From Prevotella sp. oral taxon 475 (GTDB taxonomy: Bacteria; Bacteroidota; Bacteroidia; Bacteroidales; Bacteroidaceae): a stretch of 64,000 nucleotides of DNA. The DNA lies in contig NZ_CP072334.1 in the NCBI RefSeq assembly GCF_018127805.1, positions 1,590,001-1,654,000 of the forward strand, given 5' to 3'. Positions 7,836 to 17,640 of the stretch are shown here, piece by piece (positions within the stretch are counted from its first letter, which is position 1; each line of letters starts with the position of its first letter). The notes under the pieces are model-generated. The model ran no database searches. It saw nothing but the letters and a program-made list of their open reading frames with translations, and was not told the DNA's origin. Position numbers and translations under genes: made by a program.

Positions 7836-9857
7836 ATGTTCTATAGCTACAAAAGAATCATGATGCTCTTGGGCCTGACTTGCCTTATAAAAGTCGGAGC
7901 TGCACAGGAAAACGAGAGACGGCTCACCGCCGACTCTGTGCGGCAGGTAGACGAGGTGGTGGTGACTTCTAAAAACACATTTCGCGAAACCCTCCCGTCG
8001 CAAAAACTCTCGGGTGAGGCCTTGGAGCGACTCAATACTCATGGCGTGGCCGATGCGCTGAGATATTTCTCTGGTCTACAACTGAAAGATTATGGTGGCG
8101 TGGGCGGACTCAAAACGGTGAACATCCGAAGCATGGGCACCCATCATCTGGGCGTGTTCTACGACGGTATCGAACTGGGCAACGCACAGAACGGACAGGT
8201 AGACCTCGGGCAGTTCTCGTTGGACAACGTTGAAGAAATCACACTTTATAACGGACAGAAAAGTGCCATTTTTCAGCCAGCCGCCGATTTCGGTAATGCC
8301 GGTTCGGTGTATATCCGGACGCGCATGCCGCGATTCGCTTTTGGCAAATCCAATCATCTCAGACTAAGACTGAAACAGGCCTCGAGCGACACCTATCGGT
8401 TCTCAACGCTTTGGGAGAGCCGACTGCGAGGCGGATTTTGTTCGTCGCTCAATGCCGAGGTGCTCAGCTCCAGCGGCAAATATCGCTTTCGCTATTGCCG
8501 GCGCAACACAGACGGGACGGTGGCCTACGACACCACGGCCATTCGACAGAACGGCGACATCTGGGCTTTCAGAGTTGAAGGAAATCTCTACGGACTGTTC
8601 TCGCAGGGAAGCTGGAGCGTGAAAGCCTACAGCTACAACTCGGGACGAGGCATTCCCGGCGCCATCGTGAACAACGTTTGGCGACGCGGCGAACGTCAAA
8701 ACGACCATAACCATTTTACGCAGGCGCGGTTGCAAAAAAGTTTTGGAGAACAATTCTCAACGCAGCTTTTGGCAAAATATGCCTATTATCACACACACTA
8801 CCGCAACAACGACGAGACGCAATTGCTGGTGAATAACACCTATCGGCAGCAAGAGGCATACGTATCGGTAGCAAACGTGTATGAAGTGCGCCGGAACTGG
8901 TCGGCAAATCTGAGCTACGATCTGCGTTGGAATCAACTCCGAGCTGACGTGCCGCAGTTTGTCTTCCCCCATCGATGGAGTCACTTGCTTGCGTTGGCTA
9001 TGGCGGCCGACTGCGGAAGACTCAAATGGCAAGCATCGCTTCTGGGTAGCTTAGTCAAAGATCACACCCGAACGCTGACCGAGCAGAAAATCATCCGCAC
9101 ACTCACACCAGCTCTCTTCGTTGGGTTTTATCCCCTAATGGGACGCACATTCTCACTCCGGGCCTTTGCCAAGAAGAGTTTTCGGATGCCCACGTTCAAC
9201 GATTTGTATTATGCCGAGATAGGCAATGCGCGGTTGGAACCCGAGACAGCTATTCAGTACAATATAGGTTGTCTGCTTGATCAACCTCTTCGTCACATCT
9301 TTTGGAAGCATCTTCGTTTGCAAACTGATGTCTACTACAACACCGTTCACGGAAAGATTGTAGCTTATCCTAAAGGACAACAGTTTCGGTGGACAATGTT
9401 GAATCTCGGACGGGTTCATATCACAGGCGTCGATGCCGAGGGAGAAATCGCTGTCAAGCCTTGTTCCGATCTGACCCTCACCACCCGACTACAATACACC
9501 TATCAACAGGCACAAGACATGAGTTCGTCCTCCGCTTCCTACTATCGCCATCAAATTCCCTATATTCCCTGGCACAGTGGGTCGGCCATTATTACTACGA
9601 CGTGGAAAGGCTGGACGCTGAACTACAGTTTCATCTACACTGGCGAGCGATATAACCAACCGGAGAATACGGCCTACAACTACATGCCGGCGTGGTACAC
9701 AAGCGATCTCTCACTGACCTGCGCCTTTCGATGGCGCACCACACGTTGGAAATTCACTGCCGAGGTGAACAATCTCTTGAATCAGGATTATGACGTAATT
9801 CTAAACTATCCCATGCCGCAGCGCAACTTTGGTTTCTCGCTCGATGTGAATCTATAA
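7836..9857 (+). CDS. TonB-dependent outer-membrane receptor (BtuB-like)
   Basis: A 673-residue receptor with a signal peptide (ends near GAAQ), a short N-terminal stretch containing VDEVVVTSKN (TonB box region), a plug domain (about residues 40-150) and a 22-strand barrel ending in NFGFSLDVNL with a hydrophobic C-terminal strand. Plug features such as LKTVNIRSMGTHHLGVFYDG resemble those of BtuB-type receptors. Directly downstream (50 bases) is a lipoprotein beta-propeller. In Bacteroidetes the pair receptor plus DUF5074/YncE-like propeller is the BtuB-BtuG system, in which the propeller captures cobalamin at the cell surface. Receptor identity is firm. The cobalamin substrate is inferred from the pairing alone, and no cobalamin riboswitch is visible. 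Confidence 0.85.
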   Translation: MFYSYKRIMMLLGLTCLIKVGAAQENERRLTADSVRQVDEVVVTSKNTFRETLPSQKLSGEALERLNTHGVADALRYFSGLQLKDYGGVGGLKTVNIRSMGTHHLGVFYDGIELGNAQNGQVDLGQFSLDNVEEITLYNGQKSAIFQPAADFGNAGSVYIRTRMPRFAFGKSNHLRLRLKQASSDTYRFSTLWESRLRGGFCSSLNAEVLSSSGKYRFRYCRRNTDGTVAYDTTAIRQNGDIWAFRVEGNLYGLFSQGSWSVKAYSYNSGRGIPGAIVNNVWRRGERQNDHNHFTQARLQKSFGEQFSTQLLAKYAYYHTHYRNNDETQLLVNNTYRQQEAYVSVANVYEVRRNWSANLSYDLRWNQLRADVPQFVFPHRWSHLLALAMAADCGRLKWQASLLGSLVKDHTRTLTEQKIIRTLTPALFVGFYPLMGRTFSLRAFAKKSFRMPTFNDLYYAEIGNARLEPETAIQYNIGCLLDQPLRHIFWKHLRLQTDVYYNTVHGKIVAYPKGQQFRWTMLNLGRVHITGVDAEGEIAVKPCSDLTLTTRLQYTYQQAQDMSSSSASYYRHQIPYIPWHSGSAIITTTWKGWTLNYSFIYTGERYNQPENTAYNYMPAWYTSDLSLTCAFRWRTTRWKFTAEVNNLLNQDYDVILNYPMPQRNFGFSLDVNL

Positions 9858-9907
9858 GTAAACTCATTCATTTGAGAAATGACAACCTCTAAAATAGAAA
9901 TAAAACA

Positions 9908-11071
9908 ATGAGAAAAAACTTTTTTATTCCCCTCGCCATTGTCTTGTTCGTTACCGCCATGATGGGCTCTTGCCGCAAGGACGATCTTATCGTTCCCTCC
10001 GAAACAAATGACACAGGCCAGAAGGCTACACCCGGTAAAATCTTAGGCCTTTACGTACTGAACGAAGGAAACATGGGCAGCAACAAAGCTTCCGTCGACT
10101 TTCTCGACCTATCGGGACTGCACCCAACAATACGCTATCAGCGAAACATCTACGTCGAACGCAACCCCAAGGTGGTGAAAGAACTGGGCGACGTGGGACA
10201 GGATATTCAAATCTATGGCAGTCGGCTGTGGATGGTCATCAACGCCTCCAACAAAGTGGAAGTAGCCATGGCCAGCAATTGTCGGCGCATCGGTCAGGTA
10301 CAGATTCCCAACGGTCGGTCCATCGCCTTTCACGGTCGGTTTGCCTACGTCTCGTCTTACGCCGGTCCTCTCAAAGACGGTTCACAACTTGGGCGAGTGT
10401 ACCGGATCGACACGCTGACCCTGGAAAAGGTAGACTCACTTGTCGTAGGCTACCAACCCGAAGAACTCTGCGTCGTCGGCAATCGTCTCTATGTAGCCAA
10501 TAGCGGCGGCTATCGCAATCCTCTTTACGATCGAACAGTAAGCGAAATTGATCTCAACGAGTTTCGCGAGAGTCGAAAGATTGATGTCGACATCAACCTC
10601 CATCGCTGTCAGGTCGATCGACACGGACAAGTTTGGGTAAGTTCGCGCGGCAACTACGCCGACCAGCCTGCTCGTCTACACTGGCTCGACAAAGATGGTT
10701 CGGGGCACCTGCAACTTGCGGGCAGTCTTCCAGCCCTCGTCTCGGGGATGTGTATCGTGGGCGATTCGCTCTACTACTACGGTGCGCAATGGAACAACGC
10801 CACAGGCAGCTATACCTTCTCCTCCGGCATCATCAACGTGCAGACACACCGAATCGTGGCTCACACCCTCTCCTCCTCGCCCGAATTCTCGGCCATTACC
10901 ATGCCCTACGGTATCATCGTGAATCCCCTCCGCCGCGACTTCTACCTCATGGATGCCAAGGATTTTATCTCAAGCGGCGAACTGTTGCACTTCCACGCCG
11001 ACGGAACTTTCGACTACAAAGTCTCCACGGGCGACATCCCCGGTCATGCCGTCTTTCTCTATAAGCCCTAA
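9908..11071 (+). CDS. Surface beta-propeller lipoprotein (DUF5074/YncE-like, BtuG-like)
   Basis: A 387-residue lipoprotein with signal sequence and lipobox ending MMGSC (Cys22), then a seven-bladed-propeller-like domain. It opens with LYVLNEGNMGSNKASVDFLD, the hallmark of the DUF5074 group, and contains repeats such as RVYRIDTLTLEKVDSL and NRLYVANSGG. It lies 50 bases after the TonB receptor gene, almost certainly in one operon. By analogy with BtuG it would sit over the receptor and bind ligand at the outer surface. The ligand is probably a corrinoid, but other substrates are possible because the cobalamin ABC genes often found beside such pairs are absent here. Confidence 0.8.
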   Translation: MRKNFFIPLAIVLFVTAMMGSCRKDDLIVPSETNDTGQKATPGKILGLYVLNEGNMGSNKASVDFLDLSGLHPTIRYQRNIYVERNPKVVKELGDVGQDIQIYGSRLWMVINASNKVEVAMASNCRRIGQVQIPNGRSIAFHGRFAYVSSYAGPLKDGSQLGRVYRIDTLTLEKVDSLVVGYQPEELCVVGNRLYVANSGGYRNPLYDRTVSEIDLNEFRESRKIDVDINLHRCQVDRHGQVWVSSRGNYADQPARLHWLDKDGSGHLQLAGSLPALVSGMCIVGDSLYYYGAQWNNATGSYTFSSGIINVQTHRIVAHTLSSSPEFSAITMPYGIIVNPLRRDFYLMDAKDFISSGELLHFHADGTFDYKVSTGDIPGHAVFLYKP

Positions 11072-11119
11072 TCCCATTTGACCGGATGCGTTTGTAACAG
11101 CCGACGCGTAACTACCCCA

Positions 11120-11153
11120 TTTGGTGCCGACGTACCCCTACGCCGGCACCAAA
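11120..11153. terminator. Hairpin after the receptor-propeller operon
   Basis: The stem TTTGGTGCCG, one mismatch and CGTA close over a CCCC loop, with the complementary arm at 11139-11153. There is no strong T tract. The inner CGTA-CCCC-TACG is the same dyad that is repeated every 41 bases in array 4 (26326-26504). Confidence 0.6.
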
Positions 11154-11178
11154 CAAATGCATTATTGAAAAGGAATCT

Positions 11179-11208
11179 TTTGCGAAAAAGAAAAAATCGA
11201 TAACTTTG
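11179..11208 (+). promoter_or_regulatory. Promoter of the DASS symporter gene
   Basis: TTTG at 11179-11182, 18 bases, then TAACTTTG at 11201-11208, 36 bases before the start codon. The spacing is slightly short. Confidence 0.6.
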
Positions 11209-11244
11209 CTTGTGATATACATGAACCCCTAAACAATAACAATT

Positions 11245-12708
11245 ATGTCTAACGAAAAAAGACACACCCTGAGTGAACGTTTCCACGTAACTAAGTTCAC
11301 CCTCTTTGTAGTGGCCATGATCATCACCGCCATTTTGTGGAATCTGCCCTCGACGGCCTTCGGCATCGACGGGCTCACTGTGATTCAGCAGCGCGTCATC
11401 GCCATCTTCGCCTTCGCCACGATTCTTTGGGTGACAGAGGCCATTCCCTCCTGGGCCACCTCGGTGACCTTGATCGGTGCCCTGCTCTTCACTACCTCAG
11501 ACAACGCTTTCCTTTTCTTCAGGTCGGGCATCGACAAAGCCGAACTCCTAGATCACGGAGCCCTCATGGCCACCTTTGCCGACCCCATCATCATTCTCTT
11601 CCTGGGTGGATTCATTCTGGCCATCGCCGCCACCAAATCCGGATTGGACGTATTCTTAGCCCGAACGTTGCTCAAACCTTTTGGCACTCGGTCGGAATAC
11701 GTCCTATTGGGCTTCATTCTCATCACCGGTGGCTTCTCGATGTTCGTTTCCAACACGGCCACAGCAGCTATGATGCTCACCTTTCTCACGCCTGTATTCA
11801 AGGCTCTGCCGCCCGAGGGAAAGGGGCGCGTGGCCCTGACGCTGGCCATTCCGATCGCTGCCAACATCGGCGGAATGGGGACGCCCATCGGTACGCCTCC
11901 CAATGCCATTGCTCTAAAATATCTCAACGACCCCAACGGACTCAACCTCGGGCTCGGTTTCGGTCAGTGGATGGCCTTCATGTTGCCGCTCACCCTATTG
12001 CTGCTGCTCATCGGATGGTTTCTGCTGAAAAAATTCTTCCCTTTTAAGAAAAAGACCATCGAACTGAACATCGAAGGAAGTGTTCAGCGCGGTTGGCGAA
12101 CGACGGTGGTGGCCGTCACCTTCATTCTGACAGTCCTGCTTTGGATGTTTGACAAATTCACGGGCGTGGGAGCCAACACGGTGGCGATGCTACCCATTGC
12201 CGTGTTCGCCTTGGCGGGAATCGTCAACGCAAGAGACCTGCAAGACATCAACTGGAGCGTCATTTGGATGGTGGCCGGCGGATTTGCCCTGGGACTGGCT
12301 CTGAACGAGTCGAAACTGGCCGAACGCGCCATCGAGAGCATCCCCTTCGGCTCGTGGTCGCCGGTAGTCATTCTCCTCATCTCGGGAGCCATCTGTTACA
12401 TCCTCTCCAACTTCATTTCCAACACAGCCACGGCTGCTCTGCTCGTTCCCATCCTCGCCGTAGTGTGCAAAGGTATGGGTGAGAGTCTGGCAGGTATCGG
12501 CGGTACACCCACCGTGCTCATCGGTATTGCCATCGCAGCCTCTACGGCGATGTGTCTGCCCATCAGTACACCGCCCAACGCCATTGCCCACTCTACGGGA
12601 CTGGTTCACCAGAACGAAATGATGAAAATCGGACTCTCGGTAGGTCTCATCGGTTTGATGTTGGGTTATCTCCTTCTCTTCTTTATCGGGAAAGCGGGGC
12701 TCATTTAA
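11245..12708 (+). CDS. DASS/SLC13-family sodium:anion symporter
   Basis: A 487-residue inner-membrane transporter with about 11-12 hydrophobic segments. It contains both halves of the DASS inverted repeat: SNTATA near residue 168 with GTPIGTPPN near 213, and SNTATA near 392 with PISTPPN near 440. In this family the SNT motifs bind Na+ and the substrate carboxylates, so import of succinate, malate or a similar dicarboxylate is likely; sulfate is less likely. It has its own promoter and a strong terminator, so it is a single-gene unit. The exact substrate cannot be read from the sequence. Confidence 0.92.
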   Translation: MSNEKRHTLSERFHVTKFTLFVVAMIITAILWNLPSTAFGIDGLTVIQQRVIAIFAFATILWVTEAIPSWATSVTLIGALLFTTSDNAFLFFRSGIDKAELLDHGALMATFADPIIILFLGGFILAIAATKSGLDVFLARTLLKPFGTRSEYVLLGFILITGGFSMFVSNTATAAMMLTFLTPVFKALPPEGKGRVALTLAIPIAANIGGMGTPIGTPPNAIALKYLNDPNGLNLGLGFGQWMAFMLPLTLLLLLIGWFLLKKFFPFKKKTIELNIEGSVQRGWRTTVVAVTFILTVLLWMFDKFTGVGANTVAMLPIAVFALAGIVNARDLQDINWSVIWMVAGGFALGLALNESKLAERAIESIPFGSWSPVVILLISGAICYILSNFISNTATAALLVPILAVVCKGMGESLAGIGGTPTVLIGIAIAASTAMCLPISTPPNAIAHSTGLVHQNEMMKIGLSVGLIGLMLGYLLLFFIGKAGLI

Positions 12709-12732
12709 AGACTCATCCGCTCTTCATATATG

Positions 12733-12775
12733 AAATCGGCAAACCGTCGGCACAGACAGGTTTGCCGATTTTCAT
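12733..12775 (+). terminator. Intrinsic terminator of the symporter gene
   Basis: Thirteen-base stem (AAATCGGCAAACC and its complement) with a 13-base loop, followed by a T-rich stretch, 24 bases after the stop codon. Confidence 0.85.
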
Positions 12776-12896
12776 TTTCCAAAGCCTTGGATCGCCAAAA
12801 AAATGAGTGAAACAAAGCTTATCGCCTACCATTTTTGGTCAAGAATCAGTGAACAAACCCCTAACTTAGGGAACTTATCTCTCCAACAGAGGGGGA

Positions 12897-12928
12897 CTTG
12901 GCCATTTTGCCAAAAAGCCGTAACTTTG
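12897..12928 (+). promoter_or_regulatory. Promoter of uvrA
   Basis: CTTG at 12897-12900, 20 bases, then TAACTTTG at 12921-12928. It ends 24 bases before the ATG at 12953, which supports that start over an in-frame ATG 150 bases upstream. Confidence 0.6.
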
Positions 12929-12952
12929 GCCCCGCAAAAAAGACAGAAACGT

Positions 12953-15796
12953 ATGGAGAAATACATAGAATTGAGAGGCGTCCGAGTGAACAACCTCAAA
13001 AACATCAACGTTGACATTCCGCAAAACAAACTGGTGGCCATTGCAGGCGTGAGCGGTTCGGGCAAGTCGTCGTTGGCCTTCGACACCCTCTACGCAGAGG
13101 GACAGAGACGGTATGTAGAGTCGCTCTCGGCCTACGCACGGCAATTTCTGGGCAATATGAACAAGCCCGAGTGCGACTTCATTAAAGGTTTGCCACCCGC
13201 CATCGCCATCGAGCAAAAGGTCAACACACGCAACCCGCGCTCCACCGTGGGGACAGCAACCGAAATCTACGAATATCTCCGACTCCTCTTCGCCCGCATC
13301 GGCAAGACCTACTCGCCCCTCTCGGGCTGCGAAGTGAAGAAACACACCACTGAAGACCTCATCGCTTGCACCCGCAGCTACTCGAAGGGAACACGATTCG
13401 TCGTGCTCGCCCCGATTCTCATTCCCGAAGGTCGCACGCTGAGAAAACAACTGGAAATGGCCATGCAAGAGGGTTACGCCCGACTCTGGCACAAGGGCGA
13501 CTTCATTCGAATAGACGATTTTCTGGCCACGCCGTCGGCCGAAACCACCGAGGTAGCCGACCTTTTCCTACTCATCGACCGCCTCGCCATAGACGATACG
13601 AGCGAATACATCTCGCGTCTGTCCGACTCGGCAGAAACAGCCCTATACGAGGGTCATGGAGCCTGCCGACTGGTATTCCTGCCCTCGAACATCGCCTACG
13701 AATTCTCGACCCGCTTCGAGGCCGACGGTCTCACCTTCGAAGAACCCACCGAGAATCTCTTCGCCTTCAACTCCCCGCTCGGAGCCTGCCCCACGTGCGA
13801 AGGTTTCGGCAAGGTGATCGGCATCGACGAGGCCCTCGTCGTACCCAACACCTCGCTCAGCGTCTACGAAGGCTGCGTGCGATGCTGGAACGGCGATAAG
13901 ATGGGCGTTTGGAAAGACGAGTTCTGCCGCAGAGCCGCCCAGGACAACTTTCCCATCTTCAAACCCTACCACGAACTCTCACGCCGGGAGAAAGACATGC
14001 TCTGGCACGGACTCCCCTCGGAGAAAAAACTCGACCCGTCCGACCAAATCTGCATCGATGCCTTCTTCCGCATGGTCAAGGAGAATCTGTACAAGATTCA
14101 ATACCGCGTGATGCTGAACCGCTTTCGCGGAAAAACCCTCTGCCCCGACTGCAACGGCACACGCCTGCGAAAAGAGGCCGCCTGGGTGAAAGTGGGCGGA
14201 ATGTGCATCGCCGACCTCGTGGAGATGCCCATCGGGAAACTCAAGACGTGGTTCTCACAGCTGCAACTCGAAGGCAACGATGCACGAATTGCCGACCGAC
14301 TGCTTACCGAAATCAACACCCGTCTGCAATTCCTCCTCGACGTCGGTCTGCACTACCTCACCCTCAACCGCCCCTCCAACACGCTCAGCGGCGGCGAAAG
14401 CCAGCGCATCCAGCTGACCACCTCCTTGGGCAGTTCGCTCGTGGGCTCACTCTACATCCTCGACGAGCCGAGCATCGGTCTGCACAGTCGCGACACCCAT
14501 CGACTCATCGACGTTCTGCGCCATCTCGTCGCCATCGGCAACACCGTCGTCGTAGTAGAGCACGACGAGGAGATTCTTCGCCAAGCCGACCATCTCATCG
14601 ACGTCGGCCCCGATGCCGGTAGGCTCGGCGGCGAAATCGTCTTCGAAGGATCCCCCGCCCAACTCTCTACGAATGCCTCCCGGGAATACCCTCGCAGTCA
14701 TACCGTGGCCTATCTCTCGGGAGCAGAGAAAATCACGCCTCCCGCATCCGGTCGCCGCCCCTGGAACCTCTTTATCGAGGTGGAAGGTGCACGGATGAAC
14801 AATCTGCGCGGCATCGACGTGCAATTCCCCCTCAACGTGCTCACCGTGGTGACGGGCGTGAGTGGGTCGGGCAAGTCGACACTCGTCAAAGGCATTCTCT
14901 ACCCCGCCTTGAAACGACTCCTGGGCGACGTGGCCGATGCACCCGGCGATTTCATCCGCCTCTCGGGCGATACCGATAAGATCGAACGCGTCGAATTCGT
15001 CGACCAGAATCCTATCGGCAGAAGCACCCGCTCCAATCCCGCCACCTACGTCAAAGCCTACGAACCCATCCGCCAGCTCTTCGCCTCGCAACCCCTGGCA
15101 CAGCAGTTGGGCCTCTCGGCGCAACATTTCTCCTTCAATACCGAGGGCGGCCGATGCGAAGAGTGCAAAGGGGCCGGCGTAGTAACAGTGGAGATGCAGT
15201 TCATGGCCGACCTCGTGCTCGAGTGCGAAAGCTGCCACGGCGAGCGATTCAAACGCGAGGTGCTCGACGTGCGATACAAGGAAAAAAATATCAACGACGT
15301 GCTCAATATGACCGTCAGCGAGGCCATCGGCTTCTTTTCCACCCACCGGCAATCTGCCATCGCCGCTCGCCTGCAACCTCTCGAAGACGTGGGACTGGGA
15401 TACATCAAACTCGGGCAAAACTCTTCCACCCTCTCCGGCGGCGAGAACCAACGGGTGAAACTGGCCTACTTCATCGCACAGGAGAAAGCCGCACCCACGC
15501 TCTTCATCTTCGACGAGCCTACCACCGGATTGCATTTCCACGACATCCGTCGCCTGCTCGAGGCCATGAGCGCGCTGATTTCTCGCGGGCATTCCGTGCT
15601 GGTCATTGAGCATAACATGGATGTCATCCTTTCGGCCGACCATGTCATCGACCTCGGGCCCGATGGCGGAGACGGCGGCGGCAACCTCATCTTTGCCGGT
15701 ACTCCCGAAGCCCTTGCCGCCTGCCCCGAAAGCATCACCGGGAAGTATCTCCAATCCCATCTCATCGATCATGGGTCAGCATCGGATAACGTATGA
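12953..15796 (+). CDS. uvrA: UvrABC excinuclease subunit A
   Basis: A 947-residue protein, the normal UvrA length. It recognises DNA lesions in nucleotide excision repair and loads UvrB. It contains two ABC ATPase units: Walker [10 protein letters not shown] near residue 31 with signature LSGGESQ near 478, and GVSGSGKST near 635 with LSGGENQ near 825. Zinc-binding cysteine pairs appear at CPTCEGF (about 279) with CPDCNGT (about 397), and at CEECKG (about 735) with CESCHG (about 756). The upstream in-frame ATG at 12803 was rejected because it precedes the promoter and the family's conserved start ([14 protein letters not shown]). It is convergent with tRNA-Gln, with array 2 between. Confidence 0.97.
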   Translation: MEKYIELRGVRVNNLKNINVDIPQNKLVAIAGVSGSGKSSLAFDTLYAEGQRRYVESLSAYARQFLGNMNKPECDFIKGLPPAIAIEQKVNTRNPRSTVGTATEIYEYLRLLFARIGKTYSPLSGCEVKKHTTEDLIACTRSYSKGTRFVVLAPILIPEGRTLRKQLEMAMQEGYARLWHKGDFIRIDDFLATPSAETTEVADLFLLIDRLAIDDTSEYISRLSDSAETALYEGHGACRLVFLPSNIAYEFSTRFEADGLTFEEPTENLFAFNSPLGACPTCEGFGKVIGIDEALVVPNTSLSVYEGCVRCWNGDKMGVWKDEFCRRAAQDNFPIFKPYHELSRREKDMLWHGLPSEKKLDPSDQICIDAFFRMVKENLYKIQYRVMLNRFRGKTLCPDCNGTRLRKEAAWVKVGGMCIADLVEMPIGKLKTWFSQLQLEGNDARIADRLLTEINTRLQFLLDVGLHYLTLNRPSNTLSGGESQRIQLTTSLGSSLVGSLYILDEPSIGLHSRDTHRLIDVLRHLVAIGNTVVVVEHDEEILRQADHLIDVGPDAGRLGGEIVFEGSPAQLSTNASREYPRSHTVAYLSGAEKITPPASGRRPWNLFIEVEGARMNNLRGIDVQFPLNVLTVVTGVSGSGKSTLVKGILYPALKRLLGDVADAPGDFIRLSGDTDKIERVEFVDQNPIGRSTRSNPATYVKAYEPIRQLFASQPLAQQLGLSAQHFSFNTEGGRCEECKGAGVVTVEMQFMADLVLECESCHGERFKREVLDVRYKEKNINDVLNMTVSEAIGFFSTHRQSAIAARLQPLEDVGLGYIKLGQNSSTLSGGENQRVKLAYFIAQEKAAPTLFIFDEPTTGLHFHDIRRLLEAMSALISRGHSVLVIEHNMDVILSADHVIDLGPDGGDGGGNLIFAGTPEALAACPESITGKYLQSHLIDHGSASDNV

Positions 15797-15880
15797 ACAA
15801 GATGGGTGAATAGGCCTCTGTGTCTTCATGACATCGACACGCTCTCGCCTCCATAGAAAGCATTCTAAGTGGGGGATAGT

Positions 15881-16110
15881 GGTGTTACTGAACAGTTCAG
15901 TAACACCATTTTTGTCTCCGTGGCCCTACTGAACAGTTCAGTAGCACCATTTTGGTCTCCCTGATCGTTTTGAACAGTTCAGTAGCATCATTTTGGCCTC
16001 CGCGGTCGTTCTGAACAGTTCAGTAGCACCATTTTAGTCTCCGCGGCCGTTCTGAACAGTTCAGTAGCCCCATTTTGGCCTCCCTGGCCGTTCTGAACAG
16101 TTCAGTAGCA
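15881..16110. repeat. 41-base dyad array 2, six units
   Basis: Six units with dyad centres exactly 41 bases apart (15894 to 16099). The core is CTGAAC-A-GTTCAG, and the spacer is the reverse complement of that in array 1 (ACCATTTTGGTCTCCGCGG), so it is the same family in the opposite orientation. The first unit is an extended perfect palindrome of 27 bases (15881-15907) followed by ATTTTTG, so it may double as the uvrA terminator. Lies between convergent uvrA and tRNA-Gln. Confidence 0.95.
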
Positions 16111-16141
16111 TTGGCGAGCAATCTTTTATAAATAATAAAAT

Positions 16142-16180
16142 CAAAAAAAAGACATCTCCCTTTTAGGAAGATGTCTTTGA
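16142..16180 (-). terminator. Terminator of tRNA-Gln
   Basis: On the minus strand a 10-base stem (AAAGACATCT and complement) is followed by a run of eight T residues, directly after the tRNA 3' end. Confidence 0.85.
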
Positions 16181-16254
16181 TGGTTGGGATACTCGGACTC
16201 GAACCAAGAATGACAGGACCAGAATCTGTAGTGTTACCATTACACCATATCCCA
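16181..16254 (-). tRNA. tRNA-Gln (CTG anticodon)
   Basis: Cloverleaf on the minus strand: acceptor TGGGATA pairs with TATCCCA, with discriminator A and an encoded CCA (16181-16183). The D arm is short (GTG-CAC), the anticodon loop is TTCTGGT giving CTG, and the T loop is TTCGAGT. The innermost anticodon-stem pair is unpaired, as is common in tRNA-Gln. A terminator follows at once. Confidence 0.9.
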
Positions 16255-16442
16255 ATGTGAGCAATTGTCCTTTTATGACTGAATTGCGATGCAAAGGTAC
16301 TATATCTTTTTTGAACAACAAACAAAAAGATCCTTTTTTTATTCGCGAAGTTCAAAAAGAAGAACGCTCTACAATAACGTATAAAGGATCCTTTTTGTTT
16401 GAATATTTTTAACAAGCAACTCCGGCTTTTCTTATGCTTATA

Positions 16443-16474
16443 TTTGTCGTGTTCATTTTTTTTCGTTTACTTTG
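16443..16474 (+). promoter_or_regulatory. Promoter of the galactose operon
   Basis: TTTG at 16443-16446, 20 bases, then TTACTTTG at 16467-16474 (one mismatch to TAnnTTTG), 29 bases before the galM start. It supports the ATG at 16504 over an earlier in-frame ATG at 16399. Confidence 0.6.
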
Positions 16475-16503
16475 CAAGCTATATAACTAAAAAACTTTAT
16501 TTT

Positions 16504-17595
16504 ATGACGAACACAAATAAAGGACAAAATGTATGCGGACTGAAACCTGAGGATTTTCAGACAAGCATCAACGGAAAGGAAACAGAATTGTATATTCTCC
16601 GTAATCAACAAGGAAACGAAGTGGCAATCACCAATTACGGAGGAGCCTTGGTCGCTATTATGGTGCCAGACAGAGATGGAAAGCTGGCCAACGTGATTCA
16701 AGGACATGACAACATCCAAGATGTGATTCATTCGCCCGAACCTTACCTCTCAACGCTTATCGGGCGGTATGGCAATCGAATCGCACGAGGGAAATTTCAA
16801 CTGCATGGCAAAGAGTATCAGCTACCCATCAACAATGGGCCCAACTCGCTACACGGCGGTAAGAAAGGATTCAACGCTAAGGTTTGGGATGCTTTGCAGA
16901 TGAATGAAAATACAGTGGTGTTGAACTATATTAGTGCTTATGGAGAAGAAGGCTTCTCGGGCGAAGTGAAAGTAACGGTGATTTATACCTTTACCGATAA
17001 CAACGAATTGGTGATAGACTACATGGCCAAAACAAACAAGAAGACGGTCATTAACCTCACAAGTCACGGTTTTTTCTCCTTAACAGGTATTGCAAATCCC
17101 ACTCCCACCATTGAGAATCTTCAATGTGAAATCAATGCAGATTATTATCTCCCCATCGACGAGGTGAGCATTCCCACCGGTGAAATTCGCTTAGTGGAAA
17201 ACACACCGTTCGATTTCAGAAAACCTAAACCTATTGGGCAAGACATCGAAGCCGACCACGAGCAGATCAGACATGGCGCAGGATACGATCACTGTTTTGT
17301 ACTGAACAAGAAAGAGGAGGGCGAACTGAGTTTTGCAGCCCGAATCGTAGAGCCGACAACAGGCCGAACGATGGAGGTTTTCACCACGGAGCCAGGTGTA
17401 CAACTCTATACCGACAACTGGGCAGACGGATATAAAGGTCAGAACGGGGCAACCTTCCCACGAAGAAGCGGAATCTGCTTTGAAGCACAGCACTTCCCCG
17501 ACACGCCGAACCATCCTTATTTCCCCTCAGTGATACTGAATCCCGACGAACAATACAAACAAAAAACCATTTATAAATTTGGCGTTCAAGCCTAA
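16504..17595 (+). CDS. galM: Aldose 1-epimerase (galactose mutarotase)
   Basis: A 363-residue cytoplasmic enzyme that interconverts alpha and beta anomers of galactose and glucose, feeding the alpha form to galactokinase. Family landmarks are GRYGNRIARGKF and NSLHGG in the N-terminal half, the catalytic histidine in NLTSHGFFSL (about residue 182), GYDHCF with the substrate aspartate, and the catalytic glutamate in RSGICFEAQHFPDTPNHP near the C-terminus. It is first in an operon with a damaged sugar transporter and galK. An upstream in-frame ATG (16399) lies before the promoter and would add an unrelated hydrophobic leader, so it was rejected. Confidence 0.95.
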   Translation: MTNTNKGQNVCGLKPEDFQTSINGKETELYILRNQQGNEVAITNYGGALVAIMVPDRDGKLANVIQGHDNIQDVIHSPEPYLSTLIGRYGNRIARGKFQLHGKEYQLPINNGPNSLHGGKKGFNAKVWDALQMNENTVVLNYISAYGEEGFSGEVKVTVIYTFTDNNELVIDYMAKTNKKTVINLTSHGFFSLTGIANPTPTIENLQCEINADYYLPIDEVSIPTGEIRLVENTPFDFRKPKPIGQDIEADHEQIRHGAGYDHCFVLNKKEEGELSFAARIVEPTTGRTMEVFTTEPGVQLYTDNWADGYKGQNGATFPRRSGICFEAQHFPDTPNHPYFPSVILNPDEQYKQKTIYKFGVQA

Positions 17596-17640
17596 AGAAG
17601 AGCCATTATTCTTAACTAAAAACATTTTACGATTACTCAT

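Noticed and set aside
12803..12952. Earlier start codon for uvrA
   Set aside because: It lies upstream of the promoter and adds 50 residues not expected in UvrA.
14447..15772. A 441-codon minus-strand frame opposite uvrA
   Set aside because: Antisense shadow of the second UvrA ATPase domain.
16020..16415. A 131-codon minus-strand frame
   Set aside because: It runs through tRNA-Gln, its terminator and array 2; the protein is not conserved-looking.
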